DNA of 64,000 nucleotides, from NCBI RefSeq assembly GCF_013328345.1, contig NZ_JABULX010000006.1:94669-158668 (forward strand), written 5' to 3'. The translations under genes and the position numbers were made by a program. Shown piece after piece: positions 28,970-38,677 of this stretch; position 1 is the stretch's first letter, and every line of letters begins with the position of its first letter. This stretch comes from Marinifaba aquimaris (lineage in GTDB: Bacteria; Pseudomonadota; Gammaproteobacteria; Enterobacterales; Alteromonadaceae). Under the pieces are notes generated by a model, which saw only the letters and a program-made list of their open reading frames with translations, did not search any database and was not told where the DNA came from.

Positions 28970-31900
28970 TTATTCTGTAATCGCTTTTTCAACGGTATCA
29001 GGTGAAGCCTTTAGCTTTTCTCTGATACGCTGAATAACCAAGTAGAAGTATGGTACCAGTAAAGTACCAAAGATGGTTGCAGCTAACATACCTGATAACA
29101 CAGTAATACCGAGGAAAATACGGCTACTAGCACCTGCACCACTAGCAAACACGAGCGGTAATACCCCAAGTACAAAAGATAAGGCAGTCATTAATACAGC
29201 TCTAAAGCGCAAACTAGCAGCACTCAGTGCTGCATCAAATATACTCTTACCTGCTGCGCGCTCTTCCATCGCAAACTCAACAATTAATATTGCGGTTTTG
29301 GTTGATAAGCCAATTAACAGTACTAAACCCACTTGCGCATAAATGTTGTTTTCCATTCCTAAGGTATAAAGCGTTAACATGGCACCAAATACTGCCAATG
29401 GCACTGCGGCTATAACAGAAAATGGAATACTCCAACTTTCATATTGTGCAACCAAGAATAAATAAACAAATAAGATAGCAAGCGAGAATAAGATAGGTGC
29501 TAAATTGCCTGCCTCAATCTCTTGCTTAGACTGCCCAGACCATTCAAAAATAAAGCCTTGTGGTAGTTTTTCTGATAACTCTTCCATGACCTGAATTGCC
29601 TGTCCAGATGAGTAACCTTCAGCCGCTTGTCCGGTAATACTCGCACTGCGATATAAGTTAAAGTGATTAATACTGGTTGGCCCCAAAATAGGTCTCAACT
29701 TAGCTAATGTAGTAAGCGGCACCATATCGCCATCTTGGTTACGTACAAAGTAATGACGCAAATCAGAGGGGTCTTTCCTAAACTCAGTTTCTGCTTGAAT
29801 TGTCACTTGATAAGTACGACCAAACTGACTGAAGTCATTGATATACATAGAACCCAGTTGCGCCTGCAACGTAGTGTAGATGTCAGATAATACAACACCT
29901 TGCGCTTTAGCTTTGTTGCGATCGACCTCTAACATGTACTGAGGCACATTGGCACGATAAGTACTAAATACGCGATTCAGTTCAGGCCTTTGGTTAGCTT
30001 CATAAATGAGCGCATTCATCGCTGAAGCTAATTCGGCAGGAGTCTGACCACTACTATCTTGCAGCTTATATTCGAAACCTGAACTGTTGCCTAACCCTGG
30101 TATTGGCGGCGGGTTAAAGATCATGATTTGCGCATCAGGCATTGCCCATAATGGCCCCATTAAACGCTTGATAGTGGAGCGTAAATCTTGACCAGGTTCT
30201 GTGCGCTCTTCCCAATCTTTTAAGATAACAATACCAAAGCCATTGTTAGAACCTGCACCGCCCAGCATTGAGTAACCTGCAACGGTAATAAAGTCAGTCA
30301 CCGCAGGGTCATCTTTAATCATAGGGGTGATTTTATCGAGCAGAACTTGTGTTCTATTACTTGATGCAGCATCCGGTAACTGAATATCAACAAAAACGTA
30401 ACCTTGGTCTTCTCCAGGTACGAAACCGGTTGGTACAGATTTAGTGAGATAACCTGTTGCAACAAATACGATGATAACTAATACACCAATTCGGGTGACG
30501 CGTTTTAACAAGTAGCTTACGCCAGTTGCATACTTGCCAGTCATGTTATTAATACCGCGCTCAAAACCTGATAACCAAGAAATTGGTTTCATTTTATCGG
30601 CGCTAAGTAAAACGGTACAAAGAGCAGGACTTAAGGTTAAAGCATTAATAGATGAAATAATGACGGCAAAAGATATGGTCACCGAGAACTGTTTATACAA
30701 CTCACCTGTTATACCAGGCATAAAGCCAACAGGCACAAATACCGCCAATAATACTGAGGTGGTGGCGATTATGGGCCCTGATACTTGTGACATCGCCTTA
30801 GTAACCGCTTCTTTTATCGGTAACTTTTCTTCCCTTAAAATACGTTCAACATTTTCTATAACAATAATGGCATCATCAACAACAATCCCAATTGCCAGAA
30901 CTAAGCCAAATAAGGTGATGGTATTGATGGAGTAACCCATGACCATCATAAAAGCAAAAGTACCGACCAAAGAAACGGGGATGGCTAGCGATGGGATAAT
31001 CGTCGCCCGCCAGTTTTGTAAAAATAAGAAGACCACTAAAATAACCAAACCAACGGCTTGATAAAGTGTCACTTTCACTTCCTCGATTGAGCGGATAATG
31101 AATTTAGTAGTATCAAACGGAATTACATAATCTAGGCCATCAGGAAAACGCTGTGCAAGCTTTTCCATTTCAGCTTTAACCTGAGTCGCAACTTGTGTCG
31201 CATTGGCATCTGGTAATTGATAAATAACCAAAAAGGCGGTGTCGTTGCCATTTAGCTTAGCTTGAATACCGTAATCTTTGGAACCGAGCTCTAATCGAGC
31301 AACGTCTTTTAACCGAACAAAGTTACCATCAGAACGCGCTTTAATAACTGTTCGACCAAACTCTTCTGCGGTCTTTAAGCGGCCTTTCGCTTGAATTGAG
31401 TATTCAAATTGCTGCTGAGGTAAAGAAGGACTGCCCCCGAGTTTACCAGCAGCGACAATCAAGTTCTGCTCTTGTAACGCGTTTTTAATATCCATGACGG
31501 TAATAGCCAATGAGGACATGCGGTCTGGCTTTAACCAAGCGCGCATACTGTAGGTCATCTCCCCCATCACTTCAGCTGAAGCAACACCAGGAATACGCCC
31601 CAAAGGCTCTACCAAAGAGTTTGTTGCGTAATTGCTCAAGAACAGCTGATCAATACCATCTTGCTTCGAATACAAGTTAATGGCCATCAACATAGAGCTG
31701 GATTTTTTCTTAACACTGACACCTTGTCGGGTTACCTCAGCCGGTAATGAGCTAGTTGCTAACGCCACTCTGTTTTGTACATTAACCTGCGCTAAATCAC
31801 CATCAGTGCCGACTTTAAAAAAGACCGTAATCGTGGCTTGACCATTATTCGATGCGGTTGATTCGACATACATCATGTCTTCAACCCCATTGACTTGCTC

Positions 31901-32101
31901 TTCGATGGGGCGAATAACCGACTCTTCAACCACCTGCGCACTCGCGCCTGGGTATGTAGCCGTAATTTCCACTTGTGGTGGGGTAATTTGCGGGTACATA
32001 TTAACGGGTAGTAACCCCATACTGATAAGACCCGCTATAGTGATCACTATAGAGATAACAAAGGCGAACTTGGGCCTATGGATAAAGGTTTTGCTAATCA
32101 T
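28970..32101 (-). CDS. RND multidrug efflux permease (HAE1/AcrB family)
   Basis: 1043 residues, full length for HAE1 permeases. The N-terminal helix ([22 protein letters not shown]), [17 protein letters not shown], the proton-relay helix [20 protein letters not shown] (Asp-Asp pair) and the second-half [20 protein letters not shown] are all present. It exports hydrophobic drugs, dyes or detergents from the inner membrane using the proton gradient, as a trimer with an adaptor and an outer-membrane channel. The adaptor gene is directly upstream; no outer-membrane TolC-like gene is in the operon, so a shared channel is likely. Confidence 0.95.
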   Translation of the reverse strand: MISKTFIHRPKFAFVISIVITIAGLISMGLLPVNMYPQITPPQVEITATYPGASAQVVEESVIRPIEEQVNGVEDMMYVESTASNNGQATITVFFKVGTDGDLAQVNVQNRVALATSSLPAEVTRQGVSVKKKSSSMLMAINLYSKQDGIDQLFLSNYATNSLVEPLGRIPGVASAEVMGEMTYSMRAWLKPDRMSSLAITVMDIKNALQEQNLIVAAGKLGGSPSLPQQQFEYSIQAKGRLKTAEEFGRTVIKARSDGNFVRLKDVARLELGSKDYGIQAKLNGNDTAFLVIYQLPDANATQVATQVKAEMEKLAQRFPDGLDYVIPFDTTKFIIRSIEEVKVTLYQAVGLVILVVFLFLQNWRATIIPSLAIPVSLVGTFAFMMVMGYSINTITLFGLVLAIGIVVDDAIIVIENVERILREEKLPIKEAVTKAMSQVSGPIIATTSVLLAVFVPVGFMPGITGELYKQFSVTISFAVIISSINALTLSPALCTVLLSADKMKPISWLSGFERGINNMTGKYATGVSYLLKRVTRIGVLVIIVFVATGYLTKSVPTGFVPGEDQGYVFVDIQLPDAASSNRTQVLLDKITPMIKDDPAVTDFITVAGYSMLGGAGSNNGFGIVILKDWEERTEPGQDLRSTIKRLMGPLWAMPDAQIMIFNPPPIPGLGNSSGFEYKLQDSSGQTPAELASAMNALIYEANQRPELNRVFSTYRANVPQYMLEVDRNKAKAQGVVLSDIYTTLQAQLGSMYINDFSQFGRTYQVTIQAETEFRKDPSDLRHYFVRNQDGDMVPLTTLAKLRPILGPTSINHFNLYRSASITGQAAEGYSSGQAIQVMEELSEKLPQGFIFEWSGQSKQEIEAGNLAPILFSLAILFVYLFLVAQYESWSIPFSVIAAVPLAVFGAMLTLYTLGMENNIYAQVGLVLLIGLSTKTAILIVEFAMEERAAGKSIFDAALSAASLRFRAVLMTALSFVLGVLPLVFASGAGASSRIFLGITVLSGMLAATIFGTLLVPYFYLVIQRIREKLKASPDTVEKAITE

Positions 32102-32111
32102 CCTCTAGCTC

Positions 32112-33275
32112 CTAGTTAACCAAATCTTTAATGACACCCGTTGTTGGGTCGACGTGTTTTTCAATCGCCTTAACTTCAACACCGGAGCGAACTTTTTGTA
32201 AGCCTTCAATGATAATACGTTCGCCATCTTGCAGCCCAGATTCAACCACCCACATTGCATTCATTCTTCGACCCAGTTTGACCACACGCTGCGCAACTTT
32301 ATTATCTTCTGTAACGACTAAAACAAAATTACCTTGTAAGTTTTCTTGTACTGCGGCTTGAGGTACCAGCGCCATTTCATTTTTCTTTTTGCTTTCCATC
32401 AGAACCGTAACATAAAGCCCAGGTAGAATAACTTTTTCAGGGTTAGCAAACTCGGCTCTTAATTCAATAGTCCCCATCCCCTCTTCTATTTTGGTGTCAG
32501 CAAAGGTCAGGTAGCCCGGCTCTGGATATAAGGTGTTATTCGGTAATCGCAATGAGATATCAATTGGCACTTGTTTTGGGTCGATAATCCGACGGTGTTT
32601 TTGTAGATGAGTGACATAGTCAGCTTCTTCAATTTGAAAGCTAGCATAAATAGGATCAAGTGAAGTTAATGTTGCAATAGTGCCATTTGTCGGTCCAACA
32701 ACTGTGCCTTTGTCAAAATTCACTTTACCAATACGACCTGCCATCGGCGCTTTAATCTCGGTATAACTTAAATTTAATTCTGCTTGCTCTAATTTAGCTA
32801 ACGCTACATCAACGGCAGCCTTAGCTTTGGAGTCATGAGTGACTAATTTATCGAGATCCGATTGAGAGATATAACCGTCTTTCGCTATTTTTCTACCACG
32901 TTTTAAATCTCTTGCCGCGCCTTCGGCAACCGCTTTACTGCTCGCTAAATCTGCTTTAGCCGACTCTAAACTCGATATAAATGCAGCAGGATCGATTTTT
33001 AAAAGTGTTTGCCCCTGCTCAACAAAGGAACCTTCTTCGAATTTTTGCTCAATTAATTCCCCTTCAACACGTGCTCGCAAATCAACTTCTTGCGCAGCAA
33101 CTGTTCGGGCAACAAACTCCCGATATCCGCCTACAGGTTCTGTTTTGATGGCATAAACCGATACCGCAGGTGGCGGCATTTTATTTTGAGTTTGTGAATT
33201 ATCGCCACAGGCGGATAAGAGCATGATAGATGTGAAGGTAAACAGGGGTATTAATACGTTTTTAAACGATAACAT
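32112..33275 (-). CDS. RND efflux periplasmic adaptor (membrane fusion protein)
   Basis: 387 residues with a lipoprotein signal (lipobox LLSAC). Lipoyl-like and alpha-hairpin segments are visible: VDLRARVEGELIEQKFEEGSFV, LLKIDPAAF and LSYTEIKAPMAGRIGKV, then a beta-barrel (TLTSLDPIYASFQIEE). It links the inner-membrane permease to the outer-membrane channel. The permease start lies 10 bases downstream. No TetR-type regulator is adjacent, and the 251-base upstream region contains no gene. Confidence 0.93.
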   Translation of the reverse strand: MLSFKNVLIPLFTFTSIMLLSACGDNSQTQNKMPPPAVSVYAIKTEPVGGYREFVARTVAAQEVDLRARVEGELIEQKFEEGSFVEQGQTLLKIDPAAFISSLESAKADLASSKAVAEGAARDLKRGRKIAKDGYISQSDLDKLVTHDSKAKAAVDVALAKLEQAELNLSYTEIKAPMAGRIGKVNFDKGTVVGPTNGTIATLTSLDPIYASFQIEEADYVTHLQKHRRIIDPKQVPIDISLRLPNNTLYPEPGYLTFADTKIEEGMGTIELRAEFANPEKVILPGLYVTVLMESKKKNEMALVPQAAVQENLQGNFVLVVTEDNKVAQRVVKLGRRMNAMWVVESGLQDGERIIIEGLQKVRSGVEVKAIEKHVDPTTGVIKDLVN

Positions 33276-33482
33276 GGGGGATTCCTGATCTTATTTGAAG
33301 TTCCGTTTAAAGCTTAGTCGATATGTCTAAACTTATATGTTGTAAACGTTTTTTCTTTTAAAAAAGAACAACATTATTTATAGCTAACATTAACAATAAA
33401 TACCATATTAAAGCTTTTTTGCAGATTGAATTGTTAAGAGTTGATAAGCAAAGCGAAGAAGTGAGCATGAGTTATTACAAAT

Positions 33483-33510
33483 AAAAAAGCTGGGAACCCC
33501 CAGCTTTTTT
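33483..33510 (-). terminator. terminator after the sigma/ChrR operon
   Basis: A perfect 12-bp stem (AAAAAAGCTGGG / CCCAGCTTTTTT) with a 4-base loop, 17 bases after the anti-sigma stop. Confidence 0.88.
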
Positions 33511-33526
33511 ATTAATTTGATTCTTA

Positions 33527-34213
33527 TCAGTAAATCATCTTACCAATTGGGTTGAGCAATTTACTCAAACCTTGCGTGAAATGAAGTGCATCATCTGCAA
33601 TTGTCATACAAAGACAACCTTTTTCACTGATAGGGGTATGTTCATGGCTGCTGTCTAACATGATGAAATCACCTTTGACGTATTCACCACTTTCGTCGCT
33701 AAAAGTACCATCGAGTAACAAGGTAAGCTCGAAACCTTTGTGAGTATGACTTGGTACACTTCCACCTGCATCAATGTGGAGTAAGTGGCTGTGTAAATCT
33801 CCCTCACCTAGATCAAGACTGGCGCGAGATATCTTACCTATTCCGCTAAAGTTTGAGTGATTGATGTTGGCAAGCGCTCTGGGTAATTGATAAGTTTGAC
33901 CGTTTATTTCAACTTGCTTATCAGCAACAGGTTGACTTTGACTCACACTGTCATCACTGGTAATAGCACTTATCATGGCATCTAAATCAGCTTCGGCAAA
34001 AATTTTTGATAGCGTTTCTGTTTCGTAAATCACCTCATTAACGCCGCCATTTTCAAAAACACTTGATGCGTGTAGCTCTGTTTGCTCATCAATAAGTTGT
34101 TGGCAATCAGGACACATACTCGCGTGAATACTAATAGCAGCAGATAATGACGCAGGTAACTTGCCCTGTGTGTAGGCTTGAATTAAATCAAGTTTTGGGT
34201 GATGTTTTATCAT
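33527..34213 (-). CDS. chrR: ChrR-type zinc-binding anti-sigma factor with cupin domain
   Basis: About 228 residues in two domains. The N-terminal zinc anti-sigma domain shows HASMCPDC (His-x3-Cys-x2-Cys) with an earlier His pair (KHHPKLD). The C-terminal cupin has HSHLLHIDAGGSVPSHTHKG and MLDSSHEHTP, with several metal-ligand histidines. ChrR holds the ECF sigma factor inactive until singlet oxygen or a related oxidant acts on it. The ATG at 34213 matches the family; upstream codons are in frame but lie in the sigma gene. The stop-start arrangement (11-base gap) couples it to the sigma gene. Confidence 0.92.
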   Translation of the reverse strand: MIKHHPKLDLIQAYTQGKLPASLSAAISIHASMCPDCQQLIDEQTELHASSVFENGGVNEVIYETETLSKIFAEADLDAMISAITSDDSVSQSQPVADKQVEINGQTYQLPRALANINHSNFSGIGKISRASLDLGEGDLHSHLLHIDAGGSVPSHTHKGFELTLLLDGTFSDESGEYVKGDFIMLDSSHEHTPISEKGCLCMTIADDALHFTQGLSKLLNPIGKMIY

Positions 34214-34223
34214 AATACTGCTC

Positions 34224-34862
34224 CTAGTCTTGCGATTGGTCGTCAAGTTGCTGTCTTAGTTTGGCAAGTGCTAATCTAAGCCTAGATTTGACGGTACCAA
34301 GTGGAATGTTCAGTAATTTGGCAAGCTGTTCTTGTGTCATGTCTTGGAAATAGACAGCGCGAACAATCTGCTGTTGATTATCAGGCAAGGTATCAACCAA
34401 GTTGAGTAGGCGTTTATCCATCAGATAATCACTGAAGCTTTCCGTTTCTGTTACCTCACCTTCAACGAGTGGCCAGATATCATCACTGAGTAAATCTTCT
34501 TTCTTAGCTTGGATTTTTCGAAGTGCGTCAAAAGCAACATTTCTCATCACTGTGTAAATCCAAGTTGTTGCCGCACCTTTTTCAGGATGATAAAGGTGAG
34601 CTTTACGCCAGACGTTCGTCATGGTGTCTTGAACAATTTCGAGTGCTTGTGCCTCGTTGTTAAATTGTCTGTAAGCAACATTTTTTATCTTAGGTGCAAA
34701 CCATGAAAACAAGGCTGAAAATGCTTTTTTGTCGCGTTTCTCTGCAACGGCAACCAACCACTCGGTTAACTGCTTAGAATCATCTTTTGACATAGAAGAC
34801 TGGTATCGTCCTTTTGGTGGAGTCTTGTCTCTTTTTGCCATTACTGAATTAGTTACTTGCAT
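34224..34862 (-). CDS. rpoE: ECF sigma factor, RpoE/ChrR (singlet-oxygen) type
   Basis: 212 residues with region 2 (FSALFSWFAPKIKNVAYRQF ... EIVQDTMTNVWRKAHLYHP) and region 4 (RAVYFQDMTQEQLAKLLNI and GTVKSRLRLALAKLRQQL). Directly followed by a ChrR-type anti-sigma gene, the standard pair. The long N-terminal extension is polar and basic. It should direct RNA polymerase to promoters of the kind at 27938, 34896 and 35530, including its own. ATG 34862 has an AGAGA ribosome site; ATG 34841 is an alternative. Confidence 0.93.
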   Translation of the reverse strand: MQVTNSVMAKRDKTPPKGRYQSSMSKDDSKQLTEWLVAVAEKRDKKAFSALFSWFAPKIKNVAYRQFNNEAQALEIVQDTMTNVWRKAHLYHPEKGAATTWIYTVMRNVAFDALRKIQAKKEDLLSDDIWPLVEGEVTETESFSDYLMDKRLLNLVDTLPDNQQQIVRAVYFQDMTQEQLAKLLNIPLGTVKSRLRLALAKLRQQLDDQSQD

Positions 34863-34895
34863 TGCTAGTCTCTTTGCTAAACAAATCTAGTATCC

Positions 34896-34923
34896 ATTAC
34901 GCAATCACAAAATAATTAGATCA
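34896..34923 (-). promoter_or_regulatory. ECF-type promoter of the sigma/ChrR operon (autoregulation)
   Basis: On the minus strand TGATCT (34923-34918), a 16-base spacer and CGTAAT (34901-34896), 34 bases before the sigma ATG. It closely matches the element before the photolyase operon. Confidence 0.65.
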
Positions 34924-34944
34924 ATAGTATTGCAAAATTAGGCA

Positions 34945-35502
34945 CTAACCTAAAATAATATTGTTTAAGAAGTGTTTAGCTTGGTTAAAGCTATTTGGCT
35001 GTATAAATTGAGCTTTTTCTTGATTCTCAATAGGCAATATTTCTAACCAACGCTGGCATACCCAAGTCGCTGATTCAAAATGCGGTTCGCGGTACAACTC
35101 ACTATATTGAGGGTTATGTTCAAAAACTCGTTTCAATTCATCACAAATATCCAGAGTATCTTCGCTGTGAACTTCAGGAGACCAATGCGGTATCAGACTT
35201 AAATTACCTCGTCTTAACTTGTCTTCTTCATACCAAACCTCATCTATCTTCATCATAGATTGGCCTTGTATATCAATCGAAAGCAATCCATCAGGTAAGG
35301 TTTCAAAATCAATAATTTTGACCCATGTTGCCCAACCACTTGTGCCAAACTCATTGTCTTCTTGATATAAACTAAGTGCAAAACCATCGCCCTGAACCGC
35401 CTCTTTAACCATTCTGATGTAGCGCTGCTCGAAGATACGCAAGCGTGTAACGCCGTTTGGCAATAAAAAAATGGGTAGAGGAAAAATAGCTAACTGCATC
35501 AT
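34945..35502 (-). CDS. LON substrate-binding-domain protein
   Basis: 185 residues, about the size of a stand-alone LON N-terminal (PUA-like) domain. The opening LAIFPLPIFLLPNGVTRLRIFEQRYIRMV is diagnostic; the rest includes a middle strand (LPDGLLSIDIQGQSMMKIDEVW). No protease or ATPase domain is attached. Such proteins are found in many gammaproteobacteria; function unknown, perhaps substrate recognition. It lies immediately upstream of the sigma gene on the same strand and carries its own ECF-like promoter. Confidence 0.82.
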   Translation of the reverse strand: MMQLAIFPLPIFLLPNGVTRLRIFEQRYIRMVKEAVQGDGFALSLYQEDNEFGTSGWATWVKIIDFETLPDGLLSIDIQGQSMMKIDEVWYEEDKLRRGNLSLIPHWSPEVHSEDTLDICDELKRVFEHNPQYSELYREPHFESATWVCQRWLEILPIENQEKAQFIQPNSFNQAKHFLNNIILG

Positions 35503-35529
35503 AAACTCGTTTGTTATTTGTTAGTGATA

Positions 35530-35557
35530 TATACGGGGTAGGCACAATCGAGGTTCA
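35530..35557 (-). promoter_or_regulatory. ECF-like promoter of the LON-domain gene
   Basis: On the minus strand TGAACC (35557-35552), 16 bases, CGTATA (35535-35530), giving a leader of about 21 bases. The -10 is identical to that of the photolyase operon; the -35 differs at one core position. Confidence 0.5.
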
Positions 35558-35582
35558 TTAAGTTAAAAGAAAATAACAAGAA

Positions 35583-35612
35583 AAGCCTCAAACTTTTTCA
35601 AGTTCGAGGCTT
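35583..35612 (-). terminator. terminator of the DUF4397 gene
   Basis: A 13-bp stem with one mismatch (AAGCCTCAAACTT / AAGTTCGAGGCTT), then TTTT on the minus strand, 95 bases after the stop at 35707. Confidence 0.6.
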
Positions 35613-35706
35613 AGTATTTTGACTCTATGTTGGGCTTAAGGGTATCAATAAAAAGTGCCGACAGACACCTCACACCAGATCATAGACCTGGATAAGCTAC
35701 CCAACA

Positions 35707-37095
35707 TTACTCAGAGACAAAATCGTCCATCAGCACTAAATTGCCATTAGCAGGGTCATCAACTGCTAATGCTGAATATATGCCGCTTGCTTCAAGCATA
35801 ATGATGCCTGTATCAATTGCAGCTGTTTTGGTGTCAGCCAAAGTAACAGTGACATTGTATTCACCCGGAGCTACTCCGACGAACCCGGTCGATGCTTTAA
35901 ATGGCACGTCTTCCCATAAAGGCATTGCCTCTTCAATGTTGCCATCAGCCGTAACATAGATGTCGACTAATCCGACTGAAGGATGACCGTGTGTGATACG
36001 CACTTGTGACTCTGTCGCTATCGCGCGTGCATCATCAACAATGGCGTAATGCTCAAGTGAACCTGCCGCTAGACTACCTACTGCATGTACTGTGTATTTA
36101 GTGTCTGCCATCAAATCAAAGTCCGTGCTAATGACAGTCACGTCAGCGCCAGCAGGTTTAGTTTCAACGGTATACATGCCAGCATCGACAGGTACATTTT
36201 GTGTGATACCGCGAAATGACAAGTTACTCAACGCATCAACTTTTGCTCCATTTACATAATTATCAACGGCTGGTGCATCAGCGGCTGCATGCACAACGCG
36301 AACCCAAGATTGCGTTCTATCATCAATGATAGAGAATGTCGCACCTGCATTAACGGTATTACTTGCATCGTTTACGAGCAACTTAACCGGAGATGTTGGT
36401 ACGCCAGTGTTAGGTACGGCGGCAACAAATAAATCTGCGCCAGCTGGTAAATCAGGCAATGTGACATCAAAAGCTACCGCGCTGCTATCACCCGGTAGTG
36501 TTAAACGAACGCGGTATACACCTGCAGGAACTTCAACTTGGCTAGTGTTTTCGCCGTAGCCAAGTGTAGCAAGTGGCGCGCTTAACTCATCCATTGCGCC
36601 TGTAATGTGTAAATCGACCGTTGGTGCTGTTGGTGATGCGTGTAACACTTGTACTCGGATATTACCGTCAGCAGGGTCCGTTTCAGGGTTTGCGATTATT
36701 GCGGTTGCTAAAGGCGCATCAGCGTCTCCCACTAAACCATGTGCAAATACCGTGTATTCCATTTGCCCCATTAATTCGACATTGCCTAAATTCAGTACTT
36801 GTACCGTAGACATATCCGGTAAAATCGCATCTACCGTTACTGGGTATGAACCTTCTCGTAAGCTGATGAATGCCGAGCCCATCTCGTAATCGACACCAGC
36901 CAAACCTGCGATAGTGTCACCCGCAGCATTGACATTAACTTTAGGTGCATTAGATGAGCCATGCACAACCCTCAGGTAAGCTGTTCTTGCTTCTATTTCA
37001 CCAGGAGTAATGGTGTTAGCATTGTTATCATCATCACAACCAGCGATGACAAAGCCCATCATTACCGATACAATAGGAAGTGTGATTCTTTTCAT
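35707..37095 (-). CDS. DUF4397-repeat lipoprotein
   Basis: About 462 residues. A lipoprotein signal ends in VIAGC followed by an Asp/Asn-rich tether. Four related repeats of about 110 residues follow, each opening with a variant of RVxHxSxxAPxVDxY (VRVVHAAADAPAVDNYVNG, VQVLHASPTAPTVDLHI, and others). DUF4397 domains are surface or periplasmic beta-rich modules of unknown function. ATG 37095 has GAGG upstream. Divergent from the Fur-family gene across 111 bases. Confidence 0.85.
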   Translation of the reverse strand: MKRITLPIVSVMMGFVIAGCDDDNNANTITPGEIEARTAYLRVVHGSSNAPKVNVNAAGDTIAGLAGVDYEMGSAFISLREGSYPVTVDAILPDMSTVQVLNLGNVELMGQMEYTVFAHGLVGDADAPLATAIIANPETDPADGNIRVQVLHASPTAPTVDLHITGAMDELSAPLATLGYGENTSQVEVPAGVYRVRLTLPGDSSAVAFDVTLPDLPAGADLFVAAVPNTGVPTSPVKLLVNDASNTVNAGATFSIIDDRTQSWVRVVHAAADAPAVDNYVNGAKVDALSNLSFRGITQNVPVDAGMYTVETKPAGADVTVISTDFDLMADTKYTVHAVGSLAAGSLEHYAIVDDARAIATESQVRITHGHPSVGLVDIYVTADGNIEEAMPLWEDVPFKASTGFVGVAPGEYNVTVTLADTKTAAIDTGIIMLEASGIYSALAVDDPANGNLVLMDDFVSE

Positions 37096-37206
37096 AATTG
37101 TTGCCTCTGTTTTGTGGTTAAGTAGCATTTCTCACTACGGGAGTCTTTTATGAGGGATCACATTTTTTTAACTTTTCTTGTATAAATTTTCGACGAGTTG
37201 CTCAGC

Positions 37207-37668
37207 ATGGCAGAAAAAGATTTATCAAATATTATTGAAAAAGCGGTTGCTCAATGCCAAAAATCAGGCACCAAACTAACCGAGAAACGCAAGAATGTTT
37301 TGGTGTCTCTAGTGACGTCAGAAACGCCCTTATCTGCTTACGAGCTTGTTGAAAAGTACCGAGAAGATCACGCTGAAGTGATTGCCGCGATGTCCGTTTA
37401 CCGCATGTTAGATTTCTTAGAAAAAGAAAACCTAGTGCACAAACTAAGCTCAACCAATAAATACGTAGGTTGTGCTCATATCACGTGCTGTCATACCCAC
37501 CAAATCCCTCAGTTTTTAATTTGCGATAAATGCAATAAAGTCTCAGAAGTTGGCATAGCCAAAGAAATCATTGGCCAGCTAAAAGAAAATGTTGAAAGTT
37601 CAGGTTTTCAGCTGCATAGCCAACAACTAGAGCTGCACGGCATCTGTGATAAGTGTCTCGATGATTAA
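37207..37668 (+). CDS. Fur-family metal-dependent regulator (Zur-like)
   Basis: About 153 residues. A winged-helix N-terminal half (LTEKRKNVLVSLVTSETPLSAYELVEKY) is followed by a dimerisation half with two zinc-type CxxC pairs (ICDKCNKV and GICDKC at the C-terminus) and HITCCHTHQIPQF. Sequence style is closer to zinc regulator Zur than to iron regulator Fur, but the metal cannot be decided. ATG 37207 preferred over the TTG three codons upstream. It overlaps a small gene by 8 bases. No Zur-box-like repeat was recognised in the upstream region. Confidence 0.82.
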   Translation: MAEKDLSNIIEKAVAQCQKSGTKLTEKRKNVLVSLVTSETPLSAYELVEKYREDHAEVIAAMSVYRMLDFLEKENLVHKLSSTNKYVGCAHITCCHTHQIPQFLICDKCNKVSEVGIAKEIIGQLKENVESSGFQLHSQQLELHGICDKCLDD

Positions 37669-37897
37669 TACAATTTTACAACAGGCGCTTGCCAATCAGG
37701 GTAGGTTTGAATCGGCCTACGACAAGCAGCTAGATAGAGCAGTAAGAGAGCTGATTAATACACAAATTCAAACCGATAGCGGTCAATATTCTGTAGTGTT
37801 TTTTCATCAAGTTGATAAAAAAGCAGATAAAATTTTTATCCAGCTCTCAAAAACTGCTTTAGATAATCAAGACTTGTTGCTCAAAAGTAGCAACTAA
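37661..37897 (+). CDS. small hypothetical protein coupled to the Fur-family gene
   Basis: 78 residues from the ATG at 37661, overlapping the regulator stop by 8 bases. Mixed helical, soluble (INTILQQALANQGRFESAYD ... VVFFHQVDKKADKIFIQL). No family recognised. The overlap suggests translational coupling and a shared condition of expression. Confidence 0.55.
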   Translation: MINTILQQALANQGRFESAYDKQLDRAVRELINTQIQTDSGQYSVVFFHQVDKKADKIFIQLSKTALDNQDLLLKSSN

Positions 37898-37931
37898 GCA
37901 GAGTTAAGGCACCTAAGCAGAGGTTTATTAT

Positions 37932-38600
37932 CTATCCAACTTTGTGAATACGGCTGAACTCGCCATTTATGGTCAGCTGACTCAAGGTTTGGTTGGGCTT
38001 TGCGTAACTTAAGCGCTCCATACGATGAGTAACGTGATAGCTGTCTAAGCCTGATAATGCGACGGTTTCTAAACCTTCTATGTCTAAGTATCCGTCAGCT
38101 TTAATAGCATTCTCAGGCACAAATATATGTTTGATCTCACCAATTACCAATTCAGTGTTGTTAACCGCTAACGTTTGGTTTTCAACTAAACTCAAGCCAA
38201 TTTTGACCGAACTTTCTGCAACAAACGGCGCCTTAAAATCAGCTAGGTAAGCGGCCTCTAATCCGACTTCATTAAACTCACTCTGCTCTTGTGTGTACTT
38301 AGCAGAGCTTTGATGGGCTTGCCGATAAATTTTTTCAGAAACTTGATTGATGGTAAAAATGCCGGTTTCCAAAATATTTTGCAGGCTATGTCTTGGAACT
38401 GAGTGGGGCCTGAAGATAAGCCCCATTAAGGGGGGATTAGCCCCCAAATGAAAAACACTTGAAACAATAGCTAAGTTAGTTTGTCCAGTTTTATCACTAG
38501 TACCGATTAAATTCGCACTTTTGAAACCTGATAGAGAATTAATCAGCTGAGTGCGATACCTTTTGTCTAACTGCCCGAGAGACTCTCGTGTAAAATGCAT
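37932..38600 (-). CDS. flavin-reductase-like FMN-binding split-barrel protein
   Basis: 222 residues with the flavin reductase-like split barrel: IGTSDKTGQTNLAIVSSVFHLGANPPLMGLIF, HSLQNILETGIFTINQVSE and NNTELVIGEIKHIFV. Members bind FMN and either reduce flavin with NAD(P)H or act on small substrates. Divergent from the MFS transporter at 38678 across 77 bases that contain a 16-base perfect palindrome, so the two may be regulated together. Confidence 0.85.
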   Translation of the reverse strand: MHFTRESLGQLDKRYRTQLINSLSGFKSANLIGTSDKTGQTNLAIVSSVFHLGANPPLMGLIFRPHSVPRHSLQNILETGIFTINQVSEKIYRQAHQSSAKYTQEQSEFNEVGLEAAYLADFKAPFVAESSVKIGLSLVENQTLAVNNTELVIGEIKHIFVPENAIKADGYLDIEGLETVALSGLDSYHVTHRMERLSYAKPNQTLSQLTINGEFSRIHKVG

Positions 38601-38625
38601 ATATAAACCTCAAATTCAATTGCCT

Positions 38626-38641
38626 CTCATTACGTAATGAG
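38626..38641. promoter_or_regulatory. 16-base perfect palindrome in a divergent promoter
   Basis: CTCATTACGTAATGAG is its own reverse complement. It lies 26 bases before the flavin-reductase-like start and 37 bases before the MFS start, an operator-like position. The binding regulator is not identified. Confidence 0.5.
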
Positions 38642-38677
38642 TAAGTTAATGGATCTAACACTCAGGCTTTTAAAATC

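Noticed and set aside
36326..36889. Open frames antisense to the DUF4397 gene
   Set aside because: They arise from the repeated sense-strand codons and lack any family match.
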